A stretch of 31,861 nucleotides of DNA from Cycloclasticus sp. (GTDB taxonomy: Bacteria > Pseudomonadota > Gammaproteobacteria > Methylococcales > Cycloclasticaceae). The translations under genes and the position numbers were made by a program. Position 1 is the stretch's first letter; every line of letters starts with the position of its first letter. Shown here piece after piece: positions 1 to 8,172 of this stretch. Location of the stretch: NCBI GenBank assembly GCA_018066825.1, contig JAGPVU010000137.1, positions 1 to 31,861 on the forward strand. Reading direction: 5' to 3'. Below the pieces are notes generated by a model that saw only the letters and a program-made list of their open reading frames with translations, did not search any database and had not been told where the DNA came from.

Positions 1-891
1 AGTGTTAATGCTGGCATCTCAACGCCCATACTGATAGGCCGAAAAAATATCATTTTACAGCGCATCAATGAACTCGGACTTAGCTTAAAAATTGACGACA
101 ATATTGAAGTTATTGAACCCGATAATAACCCCTACTACAAAGAATGCGTCCAGACCTACCATCAACTCAAAGAACGCAAAGGGGTCTCAATCGGCCTAGC
201 CGAAACTTACGTACGAACCAAAAATACTGTTTTAGCCGCATTACTAGTAAAACTAGGTAAAGCCGACGCACTAATATGCGGCATGGTGGGCCACTATCAT
301 AAACACCTTGATCACATCACCGACATTTTAGAGAAGAAACCGGGGGTCAAAAAGCTGGCGGCGCTAAACGCCATTGCCGTGCAAAAAGGCGTTTATTTTT
401 TCTGCGACACCATGGTTAACAACAACCCAAACTGCGAAGAAATCGTCGCCATGACGACACAAGCGGCTGATTACGTCAAGCGATTTGGCATCAAGCCTAA
501 AGCCGCCTTACTGTCACATTCCAATTTTGGTTCTGGGCTCAGCAACGGCGATCAAAAAATGTCGAACGCCGTTAGGTTTTTACACGACAATCACCCAGAA
601 CTAGAAGTTGAAGGCGAAATGCAAGCCGACGCCGCACTGCTGGAGCAAATAAGAAAAGAATTGATCAGCGATTCAAAAATGCAAGGGGAGGCCAATCTAT
701 TTATCTTTCCTAACCTTGACGCCGCCAATATTTCTTTTGATTTAGTGCGCATTTTAAGCGACGGCGTAACCATCGGTCCTATTTTGTTGGGTATTGACCA
801 GCCGGCACACATTTTAAAGCCATCAGCATCGGTTAGGCGAATTCTTAATATGACCGCCTTGTGTTCCGCTGAAGACCAAACCCACGACTAA
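1..891 (+). CDS. maeB: NADP-dependent malic enzyme, C-terminal phosphotransacetylase-like part (5' truncated by window)
   Basis: The frame is open from base 1 to the TAA at 889-891, so only the last 296 residues are present and the start lies outside the window. The visible part is the phosphate acetyl/butyryl transferase-like domain that ends long MaeB malic enzymes. It includes the segment MVGHYHKHLDHITDIL, the LLSHSNFGS stretch, and the closing SVRRILNMTAL, which is typical of the MaeB C terminus. The full enzyme converts malate to pyruvate and CO2 with NADP+. In MaeB the C-terminal domain is regulatory, sensing acetyl-CoA, rather than a working transacetylase. Free-standing Pta is the alternative, but the ending favours MaeB. 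The gene is unrelated to the catabolic block and points to ordinary chromosome. Confidence 0.88.
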   Translation, partial: SVNAGISTPILIGRKNIILQRINELGLSLKIDDNIEVIEPDNNPYYKECVQTYHQLKERKGVSIGLAETYVRTKNTVLAALLVKLGKADALICGMVGHYHKHLDHITDILEKKPGVKKLAALNAIAVQKGVYFFCDTMVNNNPNCEEIVAMTTQAADYVKRFGIKPKAALLSHSNFGSGLSNGDQKMSNAVRFLHDNHPELEVEGEMQADAALLEQIRKELISDSKMQGEANLFIFPNLDAANISFDLVRILSDGVTIGPILLGIDQPAHILKPSASVRRILNMTALCSAEDQTHD

Positions 892-989
892 CTAACCCTT
901 TGAATCCCAAACTGTGATCAAAGTCACGGTTATAAAACAGGCTTATCACCATAATTTGTAGTGTAATTAACCGTATTGAGTGACATATC

Positions 990-1229
990 ATGGACGTAGG
1001 ATCAATCAGCCAAAATGCATTACTGGGTATTAGCAAAGGCCTTAATCAAGCGAATAACGCAAGCGCTAAACTGGCAAGTGCCGATCAGTTATCAGGCGAG
1101 CACAACCAACACGATAAAACACAGGCCCTCACCGAACTAAAACAAGCCCAAGTACAAGTTCAACTGTCTGCTAAGGTTGCACAAACTGCAGGCGACGTGA
1201 TTGGTAGCATCATCGACATCACCGCTTAA
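990..1229 (+). CDS. Small flagellar-rod-like protein, function unknown
   Basis: A 79-residue protein, mostly helical and rich in Ala and Gln. Its first 35 residues (MDVGSISQNALLGISKGL then an NNASAKLASAD stretch) resemble the N-terminal heptad region of flagellar rod and hook proteins (FlgB/C/E/F/G). Its last 30 (ELKQAQVQVQLSAKVAQTAG then DVIGSIIDI) resemble their C-terminal helix. The central domain is missing, so it looks like a minimal rod-type protein with two end helices joined directly. It has no signal peptide, as expected for type III flagellar export. It stands alone between maeB and fklB, with no flagellar genes in view. The ribosome binding site is weak (GAG about 10 bases upstream). 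The resemblance is by pattern only; the function is inferred. Confidence 0.6.
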   Translation: MDVGSISQNALLGISKGLNQANNASAKLASADQLSGEHNQHDKTQALTELKQAQVQVQLSAKVAQTAGDVIGSIIDITA

Positions 1230-1337
1230 AAAACCTTCCGTCACACAACGTAGCACCCCCAACCAGCAGCCACAATGTGGCGAGCAAACGCCTCGTCATG
1301 TAGAATAAGCTCTTGATTAATTAATAAGGACTGTATT

Positions 1338-1943
1338 TTGCAAACTGACAAAGAAAAACTCAGCTATACCATGGGGCAACAAATTGGTGCCGGCATTAAA
1401 CAAGACAAATTAGACGTAGACACGGATACTTTGGTACTTGGCCTGTCACACCAGCTAAATGGCGAAGAAAGCCTGTTGAGCGGTGAAGAGATGCGAGCGG
1501 TTATTGAAGACTTCCAAAAACAAATGCAGTCGCAAGCGTCTGGGGTACAACAAAAAAACGCAGAAACTGGTGCTCAGTTTTTAGCGGATAACGTCAACAA
1601 CGAAGGCGTTCAAGTCCTTAGTAGCGGCATGCAATATATTGTACTTGCTGAAGGTGAAGGTGAAAAACCTGCTGCGACCGATACCGTTAATGTTCATTAC
1701 GAAGGCAGCCTCATCAATGGCACTGTATTCGATAGTTCAATCAAACGCGGCGAGCCAGCTACCTTCCCAGTGAATGGCGTAATCCAGGGCTGGCAAGAAG
1801 CGCTTCAATTGATGAACGTGGGCGCCAAATGGAAGGTTTTCATTCCGTCTAACTTAGCCTACGGCGAAAATGGCGCAGGCGGCTCAATTGGGCCCAATGA
1901 AACGCTTATTTTTGAAATGGAATTATTGGCCATTAATAACTAA
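1338..1943 (+). CDS. fklB: FKBP-type peptidyl-prolyl cis-trans isomerase (FklB/Mip-like)
   Basis: A 201-residue two-domain FKBP. The N-terminal helical dimerisation domain (about residues 1-80) starts DKEKLSYTMGQQIGAGIKQD, the usual FklB opening. The C-terminal FKBP domain (about 95-201) carries VHYEGSLINGTVFDSS, GVIQGWQEALQLMNVGAKW and the IPSNLAYGENGAGGSIGPNE loop. It catalyses cis-trans isomerisation of X-Pro bonds during protein folding. No signal peptide is evident, so the protein is probably cytoplasmic like FklB rather than periplasmic like FkpA. The start is a TTG, placed there because AAGGA lies 7 bases upstream and the next residues match the family N terminus. Transcription ends at the strong hairpin at 1972-2006. 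Confidence 0.92.
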   Translation: MQTDKEKLSYTMGQQIGAGIKQDKLDVDTDTLVLGLSHQLNGEESLLSGEEMRAVIEDFQKQMQSQASGVQQKNAETGAQFLADNVNNEGVQVLSSGMQYIVLAEGEGEKPAATDTVNVHYEGSLINGTVFDSSIKRGEPATFPVNGVIQGWQEALQLMNVGAKWKVFIPSNLAYGENGAGGSIGPNETLIFEMELLAINN

Positions 1944-1971
1944 ATCGCACTCAAGTCGTTCGACTTAGACA

Positions 1972-2006
1972 CACTAAAAAGCCGGTCAATGACCGGCTTT
2001 TTAGTG
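1972..2006. terminator. Bidirectional rho-independent terminator between fklB and fabB
   Basis: A near-perfect 35-base palindrome with 17-base arms (CACTAAAAAGCCGGTCA at 1972-1988 and its complement at 1990-2006). The GC core is GCCGGT/ACCGGC, flanked by A5 and T5. It serves both converging genes, fklB (plus, ends 1943) and fabB (minus, ends 2022). Confidence 0.93.
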
Positions 2007-2021
2007 TTTTATTATTTCTTT

Positions 2022-3239
2022 TTAAGCCTCATAACGCTTAAACACCAAAGTCGCATTGGTTCCGCCAAAGCCGAAGCTATTTGACATAACCGTGTTCAAA
2101 GTGGCGTCCAATTGCGTTTCTCGTACGATGGACACACCTTCTGCTGCCTCGTCTAATGTATCGATATTGGCAGATGCAGCAATAAAATTATCTTTCATCA
2201 TCAATAAACAATAGATCGCTTCTTGCACGCCCGCTGCACCTAAGGAGTGACCAGACAATGACTTAGTTGAACCAATCGGCGGCGTGCTATCACCAAACAC
2301 GGCTTTCACTGCTTTTAATTCGGCTATATCACCCACAGGCGTGCTGGTACCGTGTGCGTTGATATAATCAATCGGTGTGTCCACTGTTTCGAGTGCTTGT
2401 TGCATACACCGCGCGGCACCTTCACCTGAAGGTGCAACCATATCATAACCATCGGATGTTGCCCCGTAACCGACCAATTCAGCGTAAATTTTTGCCCCAC
2501 GGGCTAACGCCACATCTAGCGCTTCAACGACGACTACACCACCACCGCCAGCGATAACAAACCCATCACGATCGGCATCATAGGCGCGAGAAGCGCTTTC
2601 TGGTGTGTCATTTCTTTTCGTCGACAAAGCACCCATGGCGTCAAACATCATCGTTAACGACCAATGTTCTTCTTCACCACCACCTGCAAACACACGGTCT
2701 TGCTTGCCAAGCTGAATTAACTCCATTGCATTGCCAATACAATGCGAGCTCGTTGCACACGCCGAGGTAATTGAGTAATTTACGCCTTTAATTTTATACG
2801 GCGTAGCGAGCCCTGCTGATACGGTACTGCTCATTGTTCGAGGCACCATATAAGGACCCACACGGCGGATCCCTTTGGTATTAAGCAGGTTTATCGCCTC
2901 ATCAACATTTTTAGTTGATGCGCCACCTGAACCCACAATTAATCCCGTTTTCGGGTTAGAAACCTGTTCCTCGCTTAACCCTGCGTCGTCAATAGCTTGC
3001 TGCATCGACACATAGGCGTAAGCGGCGGCATCACCCATAAAGCGACGAGCTTTACGGTCTATTAATTCATCTAGGTTTATTTTTGGCACGCCAGCGACAT
3101 GACTGCGAAAGCCTTTTTCTTTATACGTTTCAATAAAACCAATACCTGACTTACCCTCTTTGAGAGAAGTCGCCACGTTCGCTATATCACTGCCGAGCGA
3201 AGATACAATTCCCATGCCTGTTATAACAACACGTCTCAT
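2022..3239 (-). CDS. fabB: 3-oxoacyl-ACP synthase I (KAS I)
   Basis: A 405-residue beta-ketoacyl-ACP synthase, close to the 406 of E. coli FabB. The thiolase-fold catalytic triad is visible: Cys161 in SITSACATSSH, His296 in NAHGTSTPVGD, and His331 in STKSLSGHSLGAAG. It elongates acyl-ACP with malonyl-ACP and is needed for the unsaturated branch after FabA. The start at 3239 (MRRVVITGMG) is preceded by GGAG 10 bases upstream. A longer frame reaching 3320 only overlaps the end of fabA and is not used. It lies 13 bases downstream of fabA, in the standard fabAB operon. Confidence 0.96.
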   Translation of the reverse strand: MRRVVITGMGIVSSLGSDIANVATSLKEGKSGIGFIETYKEKGFRSHVAGVPKINLDELIDRKARRFMGDAAAYAYVSMQQAIDDAGLSEEQVSNPKTGLIVGSGGASTKNVDEAINLLNTKGIRRVGPYMVPRTMSSTVSAGLATPYKIKGVNYSITSACATSSHCIGNAMELIQLGKQDRVFAGGGEEEHWSLTMMFDAMGALSTKRNDTPESASRAYDADRDGFVIAGGGGVVVVEALDVALARGAKIYAELVGYGATSDGYDMVAPSGEGAARCMQQALETVDTPIDYINAHGTSTPVGDIAELKAVKAVFGDSTPPIGSTKSLSGHSLGAAGVQEAIYCLLMMKDNFIAASANIDTLDEAAEGVSIVRETQLDATLNTVMSNSFGFGGTNATLVFKRYEA

Positions 3240-3252
3240 CTTTAACTGTCTC

Positions 3253-3777
3253 CTAAAAATTCTCTGTCGATACAAACAAGCCCACACGGAGGTCTTTGGC
3301 CTCATAAATGACTTTACCATCTACTTCCATGACCGCATCAGCTATACCCATTACTAGCTTTCTCATAATGACACGTTTCATATCAATTCTGTAGGTCACT
3401 TTTTTCGCCGTCGGTAATACTTGGCCGGTAAATTTTAACTCACCTACCCCTAAAGCTCTACCACGGCCTAAGCCACCTTTCCAACCCAGAAAAAAGCCAA
3501 CAAGTTGCCACATAGCATCCAGACCTAAACAACCCGGCATAACCGGATCCCCTGGAAAATGGCAATCAAAAAACCATAAGTCGGGCGTGATATCTAATTC
3601 AGCAATAATTTGACCTTTACCGTTAACACCGCCATCGTCTGTAATTGAATCCACCCGGTCCACCATCAACATATTGGGCATGGGTAACTGGGCATTACCA
3701 GGGCCAAACAACTCACCACGACCACAACTTAATAACTCTTCTTTGTTAAATGAATTCTGTTTGTTATTGTCCGTCAA
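3253..3777 (-). CDS. fabA: 3-hydroxydecanoyl-ACP dehydratase/isomerase
   Basis: A 174-residue hot-dog-fold enzyme that dehydrates 3-hydroxyacyl-ACP. At C10 it isomerises trans-2 to cis-3-decenoyl-ACP, the branch point to unsaturated fatty acids. The active-site stretch CHFPGDPVMPGCLGLDAMWQ holds His73 and Asp87. GRALGVGELKFTGQVLPTAK is also diagnostic. The length matches E. coli FabA (172). The start is a TTG with AAGGA about 10 bases upstream; no ATG gives a full-length N terminus. The 94-base gap upstream (3778-3871) must contain the promoter. I saw no convincing FabR or FadR operator there. Confidence 0.95.
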   Translation of the reverse strand: MTDNNKQNSFNKEELLSCGRGELFGPGNAQLPMPNMLMVDRVDSITDDGGVNGKGQIIAELDITPDLWFFDCHFPGDPVMPGCLGLDAMWQLVGFFLGWKGGLGRGRALGVGELKFTGQVLPTAKKVTYRIDMKRVIMRKLVMGIADAVMEVDGKVIYEAKDLRVGLFVSTENF

Positions 3778-3871
3778 AACGCTAAATCCTTATATGTTTG
3801 TTAAAAAAACCCTGTTAAATGTCTCATTAAAGCCCATATGATACTTGTTCTAACTCAAATGGGCGAGTCCC

Positions 3872-5173
3872 TTAAAGTTTAAGTACGTAACTAACCAATA
3901 TCAGCATCAAACAGGCTGCGCCATACATCTTAATCGCATAGCCCAAATTCCACTTAAAAAGCGACCAGCCCGACACCCTATAACGGCCTTGTAAGGCCAG
4001 GCTAACACCTGATACAGGACTGAACGCCGCCCCTATAGCCCACGACATCAAAAACATCAGTGCCAATAAGGTTTCGTTAGGTTGTATCCCACTAAACCAA
4101 TGGCCGATAACCGCGATGCTAATCACAGGGTGCACGCCAATAACAGCCAAAACAAGTATACAGAACAACGTAATTGAGGCAGTAATGCCATCAAAATGCG
4201 CCATTGGAATAGCGATTGATAGCCCATCTAACGCGGATGCCACACCCGCTCCTAACACGCCTGCTATAAGAAAAAGCAATAACTCACTCTTCATATTGGG
4301 TAACTTGGTTTGTACATGCGATTGAAAGCCCAACCCTCCTTGGTACAAACCTTTACGCACAATCAGCACAACTAAACTAAGCAACACCGCACTCAACGCG
4401 ATCAACAATAAGACTTTTATTTCTGGTAGCAGCCAGTGTAAGACAAAGACCAATAGCACTAATGCCGCTGGTAACCACAGTGCATTGAAATGCATCGGGT
4501 AACCCACAAAATTTTTCAAGTCCGCCGTATTATCGTTCTTCACTTCAAGCCAAGTCAATGCAAATGCAGTACTCGCCATAGCCAACCCAATGGGTATAAC
4601 CATCATTAGCGATGCCCCCGGGGTAAAGACCATTGTTGCTGCAAAGGCAGCAAAAAAAGGTGACCAATTAGCTGCCGAACAAAAAGTACGGGTCAGTAAC
4701 TTAAGCTGGGTAGCAGTTAGCGGACCTTCTTTAATCCAACGATCTGCCAGTAATAAAACCACCGATAAGTTTATCACCGAAGAAAACAGGTGAGCCCCTA
4801 AATAACTTTTTATAAACCCACTCTCGCCCCTGGGCAATTTTTCACTTTCGCCACCAGTCGGCAAGGCGACTAATTGTAAAAACTGCACACCAATCAACAT
4901 AACCACCATCGATTGATTTATCGAGATAACCTCAATAAAGTCTTCAAATTGGCCTGTTTGCCAAGCAACTAGCCAGCTAACGCAAGCGAGCGAAGCAATA
5001 ACCAATGTAAGTGTTTTTTGCCTAGCATCTAAATCAAAAAACAAGATGAACCCCGCCAACCATAACCATGCCCCGCCGAGCCAGTAAGAAAAGAAGGGGG
5101 TAAATGCATTAACGAGTGTGACAATAAAGCCTACGAATAGAGCGACTCCAGCTATTGCTCGCAAGGCATTCAT
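3872..5173 (-). CDS. Polytopic membrane protein, possible ion-transporter-superfamily permease
   Basis: A 433-residue, very hydrophobic protein with roughly 10-12 predicted membrane segments and an N-in start (MNALRAIAGVALFVGFIVTL). Two similar stretches, FCSAANWSPFFAAFAA near residue 165 and AIGAAFSPVSGVSLALQGRY near residue 380, each put an SP turn in a membrane region. This looks like the duplicated re-entrant hairpins of anion and metabolite permeases such as the DASS/ArsB-like superfamily. The family assignment is inference from pattern and I do not recognise a named gene. It starts 4 bases after the panE-like gene stops, so the two are surely co-transcribed as the tail of the tmo operon. 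A carboxylate or aromatic-acid transport role would fit but is unproven. Confidence 0.6.
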   Translation of the reverse strand: MNALRAIAGVALFVGFIVTLVNAFTPFFSYWLGGAWLWLAGFILFFDLDARQKTLTLVIASLACVSWLVAWQTGQFEDFIEVISINQSMVVMLIGVQFLQLVALPTGGESEKLPRGESGFIKSYLGAHLFSSVINLSVVLLLADRWIKEGPLTATQLKLLTRTFCSAANWSPFFAAFAATMVFTPGASLMMVIPIGLAMASTAFALTWLEVKNDNTADLKNFVGYPMHFNALWLPAALVLLVFVLHWLLPEIKVLLLIALSAVLLSLVVLIVRKGLYQGGLGFQSHVQTKLPNMKSELLLFLIAGVLGAGVASALDGLSIAIPMAHFDGITASITLFCILVLAVIGVHPVISIAVIGHWFSGIQPNETLLALMFLMSWAIGAAFSPVSGVSLALQGRYRVSGWSLFKWNLGYAIKMYGAACLMLILVSYVLKL

Positions 5174-5177
5174 CCAA

Positions 5178-6137
5178 TTATTGTTGTGCCAGCGCGAGGT
5201 CTAATAAGGTGGCAATACAACGATTATAGGGTGCATCTTTACCCTGTTGTTCACAACCCCGTATAACCACACCACAAATTTCCTCTATTTCTAATGGCCG
5301 CCCTTTTTCTCGGTCGATTAGCATTGATGGTTTAATCGAATCAAAGGTCGAGATCAGTTCAAACATTTCTTCGACCTCTTCGAGAGTAAACACTACGCCA
5401 TCAGCTCTAGCAGCCTGTGCCGCTTCATGCATCGCGCCTTTGATCAGCGGTGCCAGCGTTGGTAACGAGGCAACCTCCCCCGTTTCTATTTGCAGCAGGG
5501 TACAAATAGGATTAAACCCATTATTAACCATCAATTTACGCCATAGCTCTTTGTTAATATCGGCGCTTACTTCGGTGGGTATTAAGGCTTGATTAAAACA
5601 GTCGGCCAGCGCATTAATTGACGCTAATTGAGTCGAATTCACATTTTGCTGATTAGGCCATAGGCCAAAAATAACCTGCGCGGGCCCAACAGCATCGACC
5701 ATACCCGGCCGAACAATATGCGCGCCTATTCGACGGGCTATACCACCAACAACCAGTCCTTCGGGTACGGCATCGGCTAGGTATTTCTCATTCTCTACGC
5801 CATTTTGCAAAGACAGTACCAACGGCAAAACATGCCCCGTGTATTGTTGGCTCCACGCCTCTAATTGCTGCGCAAAAATTTCCGTATGCATCGCTTTTAA
5901 ACAAACGATAAGCACATCGACTTGACAAGCTTCAGTCTGTGCCAGCCATTCATCTATAGCACAAGCAGTGACTGGCTCTCTAAATGTTAACTCAGGGTGA
6001 TTGACGCTTAATCCGTCATTACGCATGGCTTGTAAATGCTCGCCACGGGCCACTAGGGTAACCGCATGTCCCGCTTCGATAAGCCGAGCAGCATAGTAAC
6101 AGCCGATGCCACCGGCACCGATAATGCTGAATCGCAT
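5178..6137 (-). CDS. Ketopantoate reductase-family (PanE/ApbA) oxidoreductase
   Basis: A 319-residue NADP-dependent reductase. The N-terminal Rossmann fold shows GAGGIGCYYAARL (residues 8-20). The catalytic Lys lies in KELWRKLMVNNGFNP, matching the family KxxxN arrangement, and LSLQNGVENE supplies the substrate-binding Asn. The classical enzyme makes pantoate for CoA. Its place here, 13 bases after the DmpD hydrolase and 4 before a permease, suggests either a paralog acting on a catabolic 2-oxo acid or a PanE supporting CoA supply. The sequence cannot decide this, so no gene symbol is given. Confidence 0.82.
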   Translation of the reverse strand: MRFSIIGAGGIGCYYAARLIEAGHAVTLVARGEHLQAMRNDGLSVNHPELTFREPVTACAIDEWLAQTEACQVDVLIVCLKAMHTEIFAQQLEAWSQQYTGHVLPLVLSLQNGVENEKYLADAVPEGLVVGGIARRIGAHIVRPGMVDAVGPAQVIFGLWPNQQNVNSTQLASINALADCFNQALIPTEVSADINKELWRKLMVNNGFNPICTLLQIETGEVASLPTLAPLIKGAMHEAAQAARADGVVFTLEEVEEMFELISTFDSIKPSMLIDREKGRPLEIEEICGVVIRGCEQQGKDAPYNRCIATLLDLALAQQ

Positions 6138-6150
6138 AAGTTAGTTTGCC

Positions 6151-6972
6151 TTACTCAGCAAAAAAATCCTTTACCAATTCATTAAAACGGGCGTTATGCT
6201 CAATTTGAGTCCAATGGCCACAACAGCCAAACATGTGTAATTGTGAATTTGGGATCAAGTCGAACAACGTTGTTGAAGTAATCGGTGGTACCACCAAATC
6301 TTCACGACCATGAATAATCAACGTTTCATGTTTAATTTTCTTAATGTCTTCAGGGTTACTGGCTAAAGCATCTACACACTGTTGGCGAGGTGCAGGGAAC
6401 ATTTTACTAAATGCCTCTTGAAAACCCGGCTGAATACTTGCTCTATAACGCAGTTCGGCCAATTCATCGGTGACTAAGCTACGGTCATAAGCAAACAAAT
6501 CCATCATTTTCCGCATGTTCTCAACCGATGGTTGATAACCCCACACTTCATCAAGGCCAGGCGTTAAATCAAACTTAACACCGGCTGCGCCCATCAGCAC
6601 CAATTTATTGACTCGCTCAGGATGAGCAATCGCCAAGGCTAGTGATAAGCCACCACCAAATGAATTACCCACTAAATCCGCTTTTTCAATAGCTAGCGCA
6701 TCCATTAAATCAATCGCATGCTGCACCCAATTCGCCATTGTGTATTCATAACCTTCAAGCCGTTCGGTAAAACCAAAGCCGGCCATATCAGGCGCTATCA
6801 CGCGATGGTTTTTAGCTAATTCAGGAATAACCAAACGCCAGTTTGCCCATCCAGTTACACCTGGCCCTGAGCCATGGATCATAAACACCGGAGAACCTTT
6901 ACCTACGTCATGATAATTTGTTTTAAATGCGCCTGTTTGAATGCTATTTGCAATTTCTGGATTAGTACTCAT
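6151..6972 (-). CDS. dmpD: 2-hydroxymuconic semialdehyde hydrolase (meta-cleavage product hydrolase)
   Basis: A 273-residue alpha/beta-hydrolase of the DmpD/XylF/TodF group. It has the oxyanion-hole stretch MIHGSGPGVTGWANW near residue 30. The nucleophile is Ser in GNSFGGG near residue 102, the acid is the Asp of HGREDLVVP, and the His is in GCCGHWTQIEH. It splits ring-cleavage products, including the keto-type products of 3-methylcatechol, into 2-oxopent-4-enoate and a carboxylic acid. AAGGGA precedes the ATG. In classic dmp and xyl operons this gene sits between dmpC and dmpE. Here it is about 9 kb downstream, beyond the tmo genes and after a luciferase-like gene. Confidence 0.87.
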   Translation of the reverse strand: MSTNPEIANSIQTGAFKTNYHDVGKGSPVFMIHGSGPGVTGWANWRLVIPELAKNHRVIAPDMAGFGFTERLEGYEYTMANWVQHAIDLMDALAIEKADLVGNSFGGGLSLALAIAHPERVNKLVLMGAAGVKFDLTPGLDEVWGYQPSVENMRKMMDLFAYDRSLVTDELAELRYRASIQPGFQEAFSKMFPAPRQQCVDALASNPEDIKKIKHETLIIHGREDLVVPPITSTTLFDLIPNSQLHMFGCCGHWTQIEHNARFNELVKDFFAE

Positions 6973-6989
6973 GAAGATTCCCTTAGTGT

Positions 6990-8015
6990 TTAGTTTGAAA
7001 GGCCAAGTTGCTTAGCCAACATTTTATAAGATTCTAGCCGTGGTTTAAATGAATAAGTCACGTTAACAATCATTAGCTCATCAACATCATAGTGCTGCCC
7101 TATTTGCTCAAGTCGTGACTGACATTGCTCAGGTGTGCCCGTGACCATGGTGGCCAAAGTTTCATCATAATACGCCTGATCTGATAGTGACAATTGCTTC
7201 TTTTTATCCATTACGACTTCTGGTGAATAAAAAGTGTCGACCTTGCCATGACGAAACGCTTGAACCTTCCAATACGTATGACTACTAGCAATCAACTCCG
7301 CCTCTTCTTTTGAATCGGCGCAAATGGCGGCAACCGCAATAATTGCTTCAGGTTTTTCAAGACTCCCACCTGGCTGAAAGGCATTACGATAGCGTTGAAT
7401 AATTTCGGCGGGTCTATCGTGCGTTCCAATAAATAAAGCCAATACAAAACCCGCACCTAACACACCTGCCATTTCAGCACTGCCATCACTGGAGCCCAAC
7501 ATCCAAACAGGCGGCGCACCCACATCAGTTGGCACCACGATTGCCTGACTATAAGGATGATCAGCAGGTAAGTTATTGCTCAAATACCCTATTAAATCTT
7601 TTGTTTGACCTGGATAATACTCAGAGGGAACAGTTTGTCTTGGTGCTGAAATAGCCGCAGATGAAACGGGGTGTCCGCCAGGTGCTCGTCCCACCCCTAA
7701 ATCAATACGGCCAGGGTGAAACGCCTCTAACATCTTAAAGGTTACCGCCACTTTAAAGGCACTATAATGAGGTAACATCACACCACCACTACCGACTCTT
7801 ATTCGTTTCGTTGCATGCGCAACATTACTCACCATCATTTCTGGGCAAGGGCTTGCGTAACCCGGTGTACCATGATGTTCCGCTACCCAATAGCGGTGAT
7901 AGCCCAGCTCATCACACTGCTTTGCCAATTCGACCGTGGTAAATAGCCCAGATGATTCGGGGTTTCCATCGTGTACTGGCGATTGATCCAATACACTTAA
8001 TTTTAGATTTTTCAT
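6990..8015 (-). CDS. Luciferase-like (LLM) flavin monooxygenase, MsnO8-type
   Basis: A 341-residue TIM-barrel flavoprotein of the bacterial-luciferase-like family. It opens KLSVLDQSPVHDG and has RYWVAEHHGTPGYASPCPEM near residue 41, the FHPGRIDLGVGRAPGG motif near residue 99, and the WMLGSSDGSA phosphate-binding stretch. Members use reduced FMN from a separate reductase to oxygenate diverse substrates, and the substrate here is unknown. It is the first gene of the tail that follows tmoE, after a 157-base gap, and it has no clear Shine-Dalgarno. It occupies the place where the reductase gene tmoF would be in the classical operon, but it is not a reductase. It could be a stress or co-oxidation enzyme; this is inference. 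Confidence 0.8.
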   Translation of the reverse strand: MKNLKLSVLDQSPVHDGNPESSGLFTTVELAKQCDELGYHRYWVAEHHGTPGYASPCPEMMVSNVAHATKRIRVGSGGVMLPHYSAFKVAVTFKMLEAFHPGRIDLGVGRAPGGHPVSSAAISAPRQTVPSEYYPGQTKDLIGYLSNNLPADHPYSQAIVVPTDVGAPPVWMLGSSDGSAEMAGVLGAGFVLALFIGTHDRPAEIIQRYRNAFQPGGSLEKPEAIIAVAAICADSKEEAELIASSHTYWKVQAFRHGKVDTFYSPEVVMDKKKQLSLSDQAYYDETLATMVTGTPEQCQSRLEQIGQHYDVDELMIVNVTYSFKPRLESYKMLAKQLGLSN

Positions 8016-8172
8016 ATTTATTGTTTAAACACTATTAGTAACGGCTAAAAGCCGTCTAGAACGGTTCATTATATAAGTAATGACTAATCGTTTCGATGCG
8101 TTAAGTCACTTAATAACAGCGACAAAAAAACCATGCAATACTTCATTACACGGCTTATATCAACAATCAGGC

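Noticed and set aside
3240..3320. N-terminal extension of fabB to 3320
   Set aside because: The extra codons overlap fabA, and the family N terminus MRRVVITGMG begins at 3239 behind a good ribosome site.
3832..3864. GCCCAT/ATGGGC inverted repeat as a terminator after the permease gene
   Set aside because: Six base pairs, a 21-base loop and only three Ts following make it too weak.
8041..8055. ACGGCT-AAA-AGCCGT hairpin after tmoE as a terminator
   Set aside because: Only a 6-bp stem with no U-tract in the minus direction; not enough to call, though it might dampen read-through.
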